Source of the DNA: Candidatus Parabeggiatoa sp. nov. 2
GTDB lineage: Bacteria; Pseudomonadota; Gammaproteobacteria; Beggiatoales; Beggiatoaceae
DNA length: 51,680 bases
Reading direction: 5' to 3'
NCBI GenBank assembly: GCA_002085445.1
Contig: NBMI01000102.1
Location: forward strand, 1 to 51,680
In this document: one piece after another, positions 16,338 to 25,568 of the stretch
Layout: each line of letters opens with the position of its first letter
Numbering within the stretch: the first letter of the stretch is position 1
Translations under genes and position numbers: made by a program
The notes under the pieces: generated by a model
The model's database searches: none
Told to the model about the DNA's origin: nothing
Seen by the model: only the letters and a program-made list of their open reading frames with translations

Positions 16338-18491
16338 ATGAGTCATAAAGCCTTGAGTATAAAAACTATTTTATTATTTTTTGTCGTAGTTATTGTGCTG
16401 ACATTGATATTTGCCATCACGATGTTTATCAAAAAACATAGTCGGTTACAAAACCAATTGACTTATTATCAATTGCAACAAACTGTCGCCCAGTTTGCCC
16501 TACAATTGGACAAGGAAATTGAATTGGCTAAACAAAATGTCCAACGTCTCAAAAGTTATGTGTCGATTTTGGACACTGGGGAGGGAGTAACGAGTGACAA
16601 TCTGATGGATTTTATGGCTGAAAATCTTCAGTTTGAAAACAATCATTACAGTAGTTTTATTGTCCTAAAACCGAACAAAGATCAGCAATCCGATAAGAGC
16701 CAAGGTAAATTGTTGTTGGTCTATAAAAACATGGCCTGGCGCGGTAAGAAAGAATATAATAAACCATCATATATGCTACGGAAATCTTGGAATGACCCAA
16801 GTGATGGCAATGACCCTATAAAATACTGGTATGACCAGAACAAGCGCGATGCCGAGATGCAAATCACACCGATTTACTTTGATGCTCAGCACACCAACAT
16901 GTCCCTGTTCAGTCTCAGCCAAGGACTCTATCAAAAACAAACATTTCAAGGTGTCGTTGGCATCAGCATACTGGCAGACACGTTTTTTGGACAGCTTGAA
17001 AATAAAAAATTCGGCTTAACAGGTGGCATTATTATTGTGTCAGAAAAAGGGATGCTGTTGAGCAAAATAGGGATTGAAGGTAGCCCTCAACTTGAGTTTC
17101 TGAATGTGACTGAACGTCAATCCTTCAATTTATACAGTAACAGCATCAAACAACCGTTTTGGAAAGACATCCTCAACCAAGATGTTCCATACCGAGAAGT
17201 GAGAAATAGCGATGGACAATTATATACCTTGTCTTCCCAAAAATTACGGACGTTGCCATGGACATTGGTGAGTTATCAAAAAACCGCCGAATTAAAACAG
17301 GATAAGCCGTTTGGCATATCCGACTTTCTTGTCTTGGCGGCCCTCGTGTTATTGTTGTTGGGGCTTATGACACTGGTATTGTTTAAAACCCTGATTTCGC
17401 CTTTGTCGAATTTAGTCCTCATGATTGAAAAACTCGCCAGATACCCGGGCGAGACATTAAAGATGGCCCCAGAAAGCGTCGTTGAACTACGCACACTCGC
17501 TAACGTTTTCAGGCTTATGGCAGCTAAAGTGATTAAACTCAATAGCGAGCGAGTTGAATGTCTTAAGCATTTACAAGCATCACGTTTAGCGTCAGCCAAG
17601 CGAGCGCGGCAACTTGAAAAATGCCAAGGCGACTTAGCGAAAGTCAAGGTTGAGAAACAAAATTCCCGCACTGAGACACAAAAAGCGCGTTTGCAAATTC
17701 AAAAGGCACGAGTAGAAATCCAAAAACACAAATTGGAAGCCAAACGTGCCAAGACGCATAGCCAAGCGGCTAATCAAGCCAAGGCGCAATTTTTGGCGAA
17801 TATGAGCCGTGAACTTCGCACACCGATGAATGCGGTCATTGGTTATACGGAAATGTTGCTGGAAGATGCGAAAGAGCGAGGTCATGAATATTTTATGACG
17901 GATTTACAAAAAATTCATGGGGCCGGTTACCATTTATTGGATTTAATCAATAACTTGTTCGACATGTCCAGAATTCAATCTAGCCAAATGGATTTATATA
18001 TAGATACGTTTGACATAGCCCCGATGATCCAAGATGTTGTAACGACGATTACGCCGCTGTTGGAAAAACGCGCCAATATTTTGAAAGTGAATTGTGATTC
18101 GGCACTGGGTACTATGTCTCAAGATTTGAGCAAAGTGCGGCAAAATTTATTGAATCTGCTCAGTAATGCCAACAAATTCTCCAAGCAGACGACGATTTTA
18201 TTGACGGTGCTTCGGGAGACGGTAGATGGCATTGACTGGATTCTATTTCGCATTACTGACCAAGGTATTGGCATGACTGACGATCAAATCCCCAAATTAT
18301 TTCAGGCATTCGTGCCGGTTGAGGCGTTGCCCATGCGCAAATATGGTAGTAGCGGTTTAGGGTTAGCGGTTACCAAACAGTTTTGTGAAATTATGGGCGG
18401 TGAGATTTTCGTTAAAAGTAAAATTGGGCAAGGAAGCACTTTTACTATGCGTTTGCCGGCCCGAGTCAATCCAACCAACGTGAATGAGTAA
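16338..18491 (+). CDS. Sensor histidine kinase with Arg replacing the phosphoacceptor His
   Basis: A 717-residue membrane sensor. A transmembrane helix at about 8-31, a large extracytoplasmic sensor of the double-Cache type (about 35-320) and a second helix at about 330-350 are followed by a HAMP-like linker and a long Lys/Ala/Gln-rich coiled coil (420-480). Next come a HisKA-like region (about 485-550) and a HATPase_c domain (600-712). The ATPase boxes look intact: LLNLLSNANKFSK, ITDQGIGM, and GSSGLGLAVTK. The H-box reads ANMSRELRTPMN where HELRTP is expected: codon 491 is CGT (17808-17810), Arg not His. A start with AAGGA nine bases upstream supports ATG 16338. No receiver or regulator gene is adjacent. 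Confidence 0.88.
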   Translation: MSHKALSIKTILLFFVVVIVLTLIFAITMFIKKHSRLQNQLTYYQLQQTVAQFALQLDKEIELAKQNVQRLKSYVSILDTGEGVTSDNLMDFMAENLQFENNHYSSFIVLKPNKDQQSDKSQGKLLLVYKNMAWRGKKEYNKPSYMLRKSWNDPSDGNDPIKYWYDQNKRDAEMQITPIYFDAQHTNMSLFSLSQGLYQKQTFQGVVGISILADTFFGQLENKKFGLTGGIIIVSEKGMLLSKIGIEGSPQLEFLNVTERQSFNLYSNSIKQPFWKDILNQDVPYREVRNSDGQLYTLSSQKLRTLPWTLVSYQKTAELKQDKPFGISDFLVLAALVLLLLGLMTLVLFKTLISPLSNLVLMIEKLARYPGETLKMAPESVVELRTLANVFRLMAAKVIKLNSERVECLKHLQASRLASAKRARQLEKCQGDLAKVKVEKQNSRTETQKARLQIQKARVEIQKHKLEAKRAKTHSQAANQAKAQFLANMSRELRTPMNAVIGYTEMLLEDAKERGHEYFMTDLQKIHGAGYHLLDLINNLFDMSRIQSSQMDLYIDTFDIAPMIQDVVTTITPLLEKRANILKVNCDSALGTMSQDLSKVRQNLLNLLSNANKFSKQTTILLTVLRETVDGIDWILFRITDQGIGMTDDQIPKLFQAFVPVEALPMRKYGSSGLGLAVTKQFCEIMGGEIFVKSKIGQGSTFTMRLPARVNPTNVNE

Positions 18492-18742
18492 TGGCTCGTT
18501 TTCTGTAGCGTCTTTAGACGCTTTCGCTCGTAAGTACCGAACCATAAATTTTAGGATATTTTGCCAAAACGAGAGGGCTTTCCCCTTGGGATTGCCCCTA
18601 CGTGTCATTAAAAGAGGTCTCAATAGGGCCATGAATTGAAATTCGTTGAGCCATTCTGCAATATGGCCCACAATTGACGGCCATCAGTAAGGTGGGTTTC
18701 GCGTAGCGAAGGGTGGCTACGCGGTAGGCGATGAATCGCCTA
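18492..18742. repeat. Convergent intergenic repeats
   Basis: Between two converging genes. It carries AGCGTC-TTTA-GACGCT (18507-18522) and a roughly 60-bp hairpin element at 18626-18687 bounded by GGGCCAT / ATGGCCC, whose inverted copy is at about 30583-30650. The palindrome GTAGGCGAT-GA-ATCGCCTAC lies at 18724-18743, touching the stop region of the PAS protein. Any of these could serve as a bidirectional terminator. Confidence 0.55.
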
Positions 18743-21700
18743 CTACAAACTCCGGTTGATGACGCTTAGCAACATGCGCCGTCTATCCTCAAGTACGAGA
18801 CGACTCGCCATGATTTGTACGTCGAAAAGTTGACCATTGCGGTGTTGCTCTTCTCGCCGTTTGAGGAGCGTCGGCTTCTCTTGCGTCATAAGAAGACTGT
18901 AATATTCGCGCACCGCATTATCATGGACAGCCTGTGGCAGCACCTTCGTAAACGGTTGCCCTACTAATTCTTCTGGACGATATCCATACAAATCCCCGTA
19001 GGCCGGATTCACGCTCAAAAAACGTCCACGATCATCTGTCAAGCAAATTCCTAACTTGGCTACCTCAAACACAGAAGCGAAAAATGTCTCAAAATCAGGA
19101 AAGCTCTGCTGTTCCTTACTCTCCGGCAATAAGGACTGAATGTTTTTAGACTTGGTAATGTCAATCGCAAACACAATAACCCCAGTGAGATTACCTTGGG
19201 CATCCCGGTAAGGAATTTTATCGAATTGCAACCAGCGAATAGATTCTTCTGAATCCGTTAAGCTTGAACTGGTCATTCCATTCCCTCCCGTCTGTTTAAG
19301 GCTATGCACAATCCCTGTCTGAGGGTGACCTATTTGGATTATTTCCTTACAATCGGTATATTCTTTGAGTTCCTTATCACGGTTTCTAAAGGTTTCTTCG
19401 GCTCTCTTGTTGCGGCGTAATAGACGATTTTCCTTGTCACGATACCAAATCATCGCCGGTATGGTATTGAAAATCATTTGGTGTTCCTGCCATTGCTTAC
19501 GCAGCGTTTCCCACATCCGCTGACGCTCACTGATGTCATGCATTAAGCCAAAACTAAATAATAGGTTACCTTTAGCATCGCGCACGGCATCAACTCGTTG
19601 CCAGATAGGAAACTTTGAACCCTCCTTGTAAAAAACCTCCAATTCTCCTTCCCAACTGCTTCCACTCGCCAATGCTGGCTTCACTTCTTGTTGCAAAATT
19701 TTCAGGGAATTGGGCGGATAGTGTTCTGTCAAACTTAATTGTTTCGCTTCCTTGAGAGTGCGCCCAAATAACTTTTCGTATGCTGGGTTAATGTAAATCA
19801 ATTGCCCTTGTGCATTATTGACTGCAATCGCTTCTTCCGACGATTCGATGATAGATTTAAACAGGCGCAAATGCCCCTGAGCTTTTTTACGTTCAGTCAC
19901 ATCAATGCCCACCCCAAAAAAATAGTCCAAGGTGCCATCCGCTTTTACCACTGCACGGCTATGCCACTCTACCAGCAACGAGTTACCCGATTGACTTAAT
20001 ATATGGCACTCCATCAACGAAGGCTGCATAGATTTAATCAGATTCTCAATCTCCGCAGACACTAACGGGCGCTGTTGTTCCGGCACAAAAGTCGTTAAAA
20101 AATCAGAATTAACGACTTCCTCAAACGAAGACTCCGTCGCTTGTAGCATAGCTTGATTCATCATACGGATTTTTCCGTCGGGATTAATCGCAACAAAAAA
20201 CGCCGGCGAGGTTTGAACTAAATTAGTCACAAAATCCCTTTCCTGACGCAACGCTTCTTCATGCGCCTTACGCTCCGTCATATCACGCACCGTCGCACAT
20301 ACCAAAGAACGTCCTTGAAATAAATAAGTATTACCGGTAGAAATTTCTACTGGAAACACCGTGCCGTCCTTTTTCTTGTGCCAACGTAACGGAATCACCC
20401 GTTTTTGACTACCAAAAGCCCCTCTTTGGCGCCCCGGCTCCACCGACACTTCCTGGGTTTTCATTTCTAGCCATTCAGCCTTGCTGTACCCATATAAATC
20501 AACGGCTGCCTGATTGACATCAAAAATTTGTTGAGTATTCGTATCAAAAACGACCGTCGGATTAGAAGTCGCCTCAAATAATTGCCGATACTTCGACTCG
20601 TTCTCCCACAACGCTGTCTCAATTTGTTGAAGAGCCGAAATGTCACGCACCGCCACCATTAATACTTGCCTAGCCTTAAACAAAAAAGGACTGGTTGTCA
20701 CTTCTACTGGAAAAACCGTCCCATCTTGTTTTTTATGGTATTGCATTGATGTTGATTTCACACCTTTCTTAATCAATTTTTCCGTCTTATCGGGTTGCGC
20801 TGACAATTCTACCTTTTTAAGTTTCAACAGTTGACTGCGACTATAACCATACAAAGGTGCCGCCGCCTTGTTTACTTCAATAATTTCCAACGTCTTCGTA
20901 TCCACCACAAAAACAGCATCCGATTCAATTTCCATTAATTGTTGATATTTTTTCTCCGTTTCGTTCAACTCATCCTCAATACGGCGCGGTTCAGTAATAT
21001 CGACATGCGTTCCCACCATACGATGCGGCTTACCTGACGGATCCCGCACCATCACTCCGCGACTTAAAATCCACCGATAACTCCCATCCTTATGTTGCAA
21101 ACGATGCGTGTTTTCACACACTTGTGTTAAACCATCTAAATGATTTTGAATATCGGCCATTACCCGATTATAGTCAGCCGGGTAGATGCGTTGATGCCAT
21201 GATTCCACATGTCGCAACAATTCATGTTCTTCAAAGCCTAGCATCTTTTCCCATTGTAGTGAAAAGTGCATCTCATTGGTTGCTAAATCCCAATCCCATA
21301 AATCGTAATTACTGTCCGGCATCACCATGCCTTGGAACTCAGTCGAAGTTTCTTTACGCAAAGCATGCTCCGTTTCCTTATATTGGGTGATGTCCGAAAA
21401 GGAAATGACTACCGCGTAAGGTGTCGTCACATCATCGCGCCACAATGGATAGGAATTAATACGAACCCAAATCACTGAGTCATATGGTTTGACTATTCCC
21501 ATGACAACTTCTGCGTAGGCCTGTCCAGTCCGCAAGGTACAAATAGCCGGATGCGTTTCTGTTGGAAACGGAGAACCATCTTCATGGGTAAGCCGCCAAT
21601 CGGGATCAATTAAAGTCCATCCCATCATTTGGTCAACTGACAAATCTAAAATCCGCTCCGCACTTGGATTACATGCGCCAATCGTCCCATTCGCATATTG

Positions 21701-22108
21701 CAAAACCACGCCTTCCTGTAGCACACTAATCATTTCATCCGCTACCATCGGCTGTTCACGGCTTGTTACATCCATCCCTACCGCATAATAAGCGTATTCA
21801 GCCGACGCGGCTCCATTAATTTCCCATAATACGGTACGATAAAAACCGTCTTTATGGCGAAACCGAGTGGAAAATGATACACAAGGCAAGCCTTCACCTA
21901 ACTGCTCAAAATAGTACTGAGTAGAGGGTTGATCGTCGGGATGAACAAAATCTAAAAAACTTTTAGCCAGCAGTTGGCTTGTAGATAATCCAAGGGTATT
22001 TTCCCAAGCGTTGTTCACTTCTTTAAACTGACGCTCAGAGTCCAAAATGCCGAACATCGCTGAAGAACGCCAAAAAAAACGGGAATGATGGGAATTGTTA
22101 GCAGACAT
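18743..22108 (-). CDS. Multi-PAS sensory protein lacking an output domain
   Basis: A 1121-residue soluble protein composed of about nine consecutive PAS/PAC modules. They begin near residues 13, 124, 255, 380, 500, 620, 745, 870 and 1005, each ending with a 'VGMDVTSREQ' or 'VRDMTERK'-like PAC tail. Individual modules resemble PAS_3, PAS_4 and PAS_9 types. No GGDEF, EAL, HisKA or HTH region follows; the protein stops after the last PAS (ended MLLSVINRSL). There is no transmembrane segment. It may be a sensor partner for a separate kinase; the His-less kinase at 16338-18491 converges on it. The next bases downstream are repeats, so loss of an output domain is also possible. ATG at 22108. Confidence 0.88.
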   Translation of the reverse strand: MSANNSHHSRFFWRSSAMFGILDSERQFKEVNNAWENTLGLSTSQLLAKSFLDFVHPDDQPSTQYYFEQLGEGLPCVSFSTRFRHKDGFYRTVLWEINGAASAEYAYYAVGMDVTSREQPMVADEMISVLQEGVVLQYANGTIGACNPSAERILDLSVDQMMGWTLIDPDWRLTHEDGSPFPTETHPAICTLRTGQAYAEVVMGIVKPYDSVIWVRINSYPLWRDDVTTPYAVVISFSDITQYKETEHALRKETSTEFQGMVMPDSNYDLWDWDLATNEMHFSLQWEKMLGFEEHELLRHVESWHQRIYPADYNRVMADIQNHLDGLTQVCENTHRLQHKDGSYRWILSRGVMVRDPSGKPHRMVGTHVDITEPRRIEDELNETEKKYQQLMEIESDAVFVVDTKTLEIIEVNKAAAPLYGYSRSQLLKLKKVELSAQPDKTEKLIKKGVKSTSMQYHKKQDGTVFPVEVTTSPFLFKARQVLMVAVRDISALQQIETALWENESKYRQLFEATSNPTVVFDTNTQQIFDVNQAAVDLYGYSKAEWLEMKTQEVSVEPGRQRGAFGSQKRVIPLRWHKKKDGTVFPVEISTGNTYLFQGRSLVCATVRDMTERKAHEEALRQERDFVTNLVQTSPAFFVAINPDGKIRMMNQAMLQATESSFEEVVNSDFLTTFVPEQQRPLVSAEIENLIKSMQPSLMECHILSQSGNSLLVEWHSRAVVKADGTLDYFFGVGIDVTERKKAQGHLRLFKSIIESSEEAIAVNNAQGQLIYINPAYEKLFGRTLKEAKQLSLTEHYPPNSLKILQQEVKPALASGSSWEGELEVFYKEGSKFPIWQRVDAVRDAKGNLLFSFGLMHDISERQRMWETLRKQWQEHQMIFNTIPAMIWYRDKENRLLRRNKRAEETFRNRDKELKEYTDCKEIIQIGHPQTGIVHSLKQTGGNGMTSSSLTDSEESIRWLQFDKIPYRDAQGNLTGVIVFAIDITKSKNIQSLLPESKEQQSFPDFETFFASVFEVAKLGICLTDDRGRFLSVNPAYGDLYGYRPEELVGQPFTKVLPQAVHDNAVREYYSLLMTQEKPTLLKRREEQHRNGQLFDVQIMASRLVLEDRRRMLLSVINRSL

Positions 22109-23159
22109 ATTTATTTCCTAATGATTGGCTAATGGCTAATGGGTAATGGTAATGGGTAATTGGTAATTGTCCGTTATTCATTACAGCTTTCCAAAGAAAA
22201 AATCCAACAAACATTGACACAATTTGCGCTTTTGTCATTCCGAATCCTGACAAGCGTGAGGTTCATAGATTTCTCCTAACGTCGAAATGACAAGTCTGTA
22301 AGATTTCTCCTACTAACGTTAAGGAAAAGGCCCGTTTGTAGTAGGCGATTTATCGCCTCACGCGCAGTCGTCCAAACTAACGTTTGGCGGCCGCCGCGGG
22401 TTTGGCAGAGTCGTGATACGCGGGCCCCTGTTATTGACCTATTTTTTTGCGGTTTTTGGACTATCGATTTTGAGGGCCATAAAATACTCTATGTTTTAAA
22501 ATTAAGTTATGGCCCTCTGTCGCGCTTACAGTTTGAGACTTTTTGTAGGTGTTTTGTTGCTTAACTTAATGATGCGAATAATTAAGGGTTGAATTGAATC
22601 TGATGAAATCAATGACTTATAAAAACGTCTGGAATGAAAGTGATTTTATAAGTTTCATTTTTCATTTAATCGCGAGATATTCGCATTTAATGGCAGTGTC
22701 ACGGCTCCCCGGATATGCCCTTTTTGGAAAGAAGGCGGGGGTGAACGGAAAACCGATTGAAAACGATCACGCCATGGCGTGTTATCAATTCAAGCTCAAA
22801 ACCAAAGTGTAGTACAATACCAATTCTCTGTGATCGTTCACAGTTTTCAGACTTTTGCCCCCTCTAGCGATGTGAATAAAATCGCGGAAGTCTCCTTGAT
22901 AGAGGGATGCAAGGCTGTGTTAAATCGTTGAGAGCTTCGCTCGATAAGTTTCTGTTTTTAGCCGCGCAAAGTATCAGTTTAAAAAAAATGGGTTATGTTT
23001 TGAGCTTTGATGCGCGATATTTTTATGTCGTTTGAGCTCTGACAATGGAGCCATGAAAACAAGATTTCGTATCTGCAGAAATGACAAAAGCGCAGTAAAG
23101 TATACTAGTATACTAATTACTAATTACCAATTACTAATTACCACAAGAGTGATTATCTT
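22109..23159. repeat. 1-kb repeat-rich region before ppk
   Basis: No gene I can support. The features are TAATGGC/TAATGGG heptamer-like repeats (22127-22168), AGGCGA-TTTA-TCGCCT (22343-22358), a GGGCCATAA / TTATGGCCC hairpin (22474-22517) and ACTAATT heptamers (23112-23139) directly before ppk. The 72-codon frame at 22594-22812 has no recognisable family and no ribosome binding site. Confidence 0.55.
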
Positions 23160-25322
23160 ATGGCCGCTAATACTAGCACGACACGTACCAAAAAAAACGT
23201 CAACAAAACTGATACGGCGAAGCCTGCCGAAGTCAGTGAGCCTATCGATCACAAAGAAATCGATATTACCCGCCCAGAATTGTACATCAATCGTGAATTA
23301 AGCCTACTGGCGTTTCATAAAAGGGTTTTGGCACAAGCTAAAGACCAAAAGATGCCTTTGTTGGAGCGTTTACGGTTTTTATGTATTGCTAGCACTAACC
23401 TTGACGAATTTTTTGAGTTACGGGTTGCCGGTTTAAAACAACAAGTCGCCGTCGGTTCTGTGCAAGCTGGGCCTGATAATCTGTCTCCACAAGAAACGCT
23501 TAATCGTATCAGTGTGGCGGCCCATGAGTTTGTTGAGGAGCAATACCGTTTACTCAATGAGCATCTTTTACCGGCCTTGGAACAAGAAGGCATTTATTTT
23601 CTCAAGCGGGATTGTTGGAATAAAGCCCAAAGCAAATGGGTGCGAGACAACTATGATAATGAACTGTGGCCCATTTTAAGCCCCATTGGCTTGGATCCCG
23701 CGCATCCCTTTCCACGCATTCTCAATAAGAGCTTGAATTTTATCGTTTCTCTCAAAGGTAAAGATGCGTTTGGGCGCGATAGTGGGATGGCGGTAGTACA
23801 AGCACCACGCTCATTGCCGCGTTTCATTCAGGTGCCACCTGAATTATCCGAACACCCCTACGATTTTGTTTTTCTGTCTTCTGTCATCCATGCGCATGTT
23901 GAATATTTATTTCCGGGTATGACCGTTACCGGGTGTTATCAATTTCGAGTCACTCGTAATAGCGAATTGTTTGTTGATGAAGAAGAAATAGATGATTTGC
24001 TACGCGCCTTAGAAGGCGAATTGCCGGGCCGTCGCTATGGCGATACTGTGCGTTTGGAAGTGGCCGACAATTGCCCAGAAAAAATGATTAACTTTTTGTT
24101 AAAGCATTTTAAGCTCAATCAACAAGATGTATATCAAGCCAATGGGCCGGTCAATCTCAATCGTTTGTTATCCTTGGCCGATTTAGTCAACCGCCCAGAT
24201 TTGAAATATCCTAGCTTTAAGCCCGGCATTCCCAGCAGTTTGGGGCGCAATTTATTTAGCACTATTCGTGAAGGCGACATACTGTTACATCATCCATTCC
24301 AATCGTTCACGCCCGTTATTGACTTTGTACGTCAAGCGGCAACCGATCCACAAGTTTTGGCGATTAAACAAACGTTGTATCGCTCCGGGCCTGATTCGGT
24401 GTTAGTCGATGCCTTGGTAGATGCTGCCCGTTCTAGTAAAGAAGTGACGGTGGTGGTTGAACTGCGTGCCCGTTTTGACGAGGAAGCCAATATTCGTTTA
24501 GCCAACCGCCTGCAAGAGGCCGGTGCCCATGTCGTCTATGGCGTGGTGGGTTATAAAACCCATGCCAAAATGATTTTGGTGGTGCGTCGTGAAGGCAAGA
24601 AATTGAAGCGTTATGTGCATTTAGGCACCGGTAATTACCATGACCGTACTGCGCGTGTCTATACTGATTATGGCTTGTTGACTTGCGATGAAGACATCGG
24701 TGAAGACGTGCATAAAATGTTTATGCAACTCACCACCCTTGGACGGGGCGCGAAGTTGAAAAAATTGCTACAGTCGCCGTTTAGTTTGCACGCCGGCTTA
24801 ATAAAACGCATTGAGCGTGAGGCCTCGGCCGCTCGTAAAGGAAAACCAGCGCACATCATGGCTAAAATCAATGCGTTGGTTGAATCTGAAACGATCCAAG
24901 CTTTGTACCGAGCTTCAGCAGCCGGTGTCAAAATCGAATTGATTGTGCGCGGGATATGTTGCTTAAAACCGGGGCTCCCGGAGATTTCTGAGAATATTCA
25001 TGTGCGTTCTATTATTGGGCGTTTTCTTGAACACACCCGCTGTTTTTATTTTTTAAATGGAGGCAAACCGGAAGTTTTTTGCGCCAGTGCCGATTGGATG
25101 GTTCGCAATCTGCATAAGCGGATAGAAGAATGTTTTCCTCTTGAAACCCCAGAACTCAAACAGCGCGTGATTGAGCAAGGTTTGAAATTGTATTTAGAGG
25201 ACAATAGTCAAGCGTGGGTACTTGATAGCGAGGGCAATTATACTCGCCTTAGCCCAGAAGATGACACACAGGTGGTTTCTGCCCAGCAAACCTTGTTGCA
25301 GATGTTGGCCGAAAAAGCATGA
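23160..25322 (+). CDS. ppk: Polyphosphate kinase 1
   Basis: A 720-residue PPK1 that makes inorganic polyphosphate from ATP, of normal length (about 690-730) and with all four domains. The N-terminal domain begins YINRELSLLAFHKRVL, and the head domain follows. The two phospholipase-D-like domains carry the catalytic histidines: H468 in GYKTHAKM (autophosphorylated His in E. coli is 435) and H625 in FLEHTRCFYF. HLGTGNYHDRTARVYTDYG is also intact. The first 35 residues are a Lys/Thr-rich extension. It is followed by a GTCCAAGA-TTTA-TCTTGGAC palindrome at 25342-25361 that may end transcription. Polyphosphate storage fits a large sulfur bacterium, but ppk is widespread. Confidence 0.96.
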   Translation: MAANTSTTRTKKNVNKTDTAKPAEVSEPIDHKEIDITRPELYINRELSLLAFHKRVLAQAKDQKMPLLERLRFLCIASTNLDEFFELRVAGLKQQVAVGSVQAGPDNLSPQETLNRISVAAHEFVEEQYRLLNEHLLPALEQEGIYFLKRDCWNKAQSKWVRDNYDNELWPILSPIGLDPAHPFPRILNKSLNFIVSLKGKDAFGRDSGMAVVQAPRSLPRFIQVPPELSEHPYDFVFLSSVIHAHVEYLFPGMTVTGCYQFRVTRNSELFVDEEEIDDLLRALEGELPGRRYGDTVRLEVADNCPEKMINFLLKHFKLNQQDVYQANGPVNLNRLLSLADLVNRPDLKYPSFKPGIPSSLGRNLFSTIREGDILLHHPFQSFTPVIDFVRQAATDPQVLAIKQTLYRSGPDSVLVDALVDAARSSKEVTVVVELRARFDEEANIRLANRLQEAGAHVVYGVVGYKTHAKMILVVRREGKKLKRYVHLGTGNYHDRTARVYTDYGLLTCDEDIGEDVHKMFMQLTTLGRGAKLKKLLQSPFSLHAGLIKRIEREASAARKGKPAHIMAKINALVESETIQALYRASAAGVKIELIVRGICCLKPGLPEISENIHVRSIIGRFLEHTRCFYFLNGGKPEVFCASADWMVRNLHKRIEECFPLETPELKQRVIEQGLKLYLEDNSQAWVLDSEGNYTRLSPEDDTQVVSAQQTLLQMLAEKA

Positions 25323-25568
25323 GAAAAGCTTGGACGTTGGAGTCCAAGATTTATCTTGGACATCTTTTAGGAATAAACGAGTTTTTTCTATTCGTTTATT
25401 CCCAAAATCCGTTGTACTTATTTTAAACTCAAATCTTAAACTAAAAAAATCCGTTTATTGCCCAAATCCGTTGTACTTATTTTAAACTGGGTTTCTCGCT
25501 TTAATATTCTACAACGAATGATGGATGCCTATATGAATTAAGACTACATCCTCTTTTAGATAACTGTG
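25323..25568. repeat. Palindrome and dispersed repeats between ppk and the WD40 gene
   Basis: Perfect palindrome GTCCAAGA-TTTA-TCTTGGAC at 25342-25361, then two divergent tandem copies of the TTCGTTTATTCCCAAAATCC-type repeat near 25396-25425 and 25451-25480, each followed by GTTGTACTTATTTTAAACT. The WD40 gene starts 86 bp after the second copy. Confidence 0.65.

Noticed and set aside
22594..22812. 72-codon open frame on the plus strand before ppk
   Set aside because: No ribosome binding site, no recognisable family, and unremarkable composition in a repeat-rich region.
25222..25485. 87-codon frame at the end of ppk
   Set aside because: Overlaps the ppk 3' end out of frame and continues through a palindrome and dispersed repeats.
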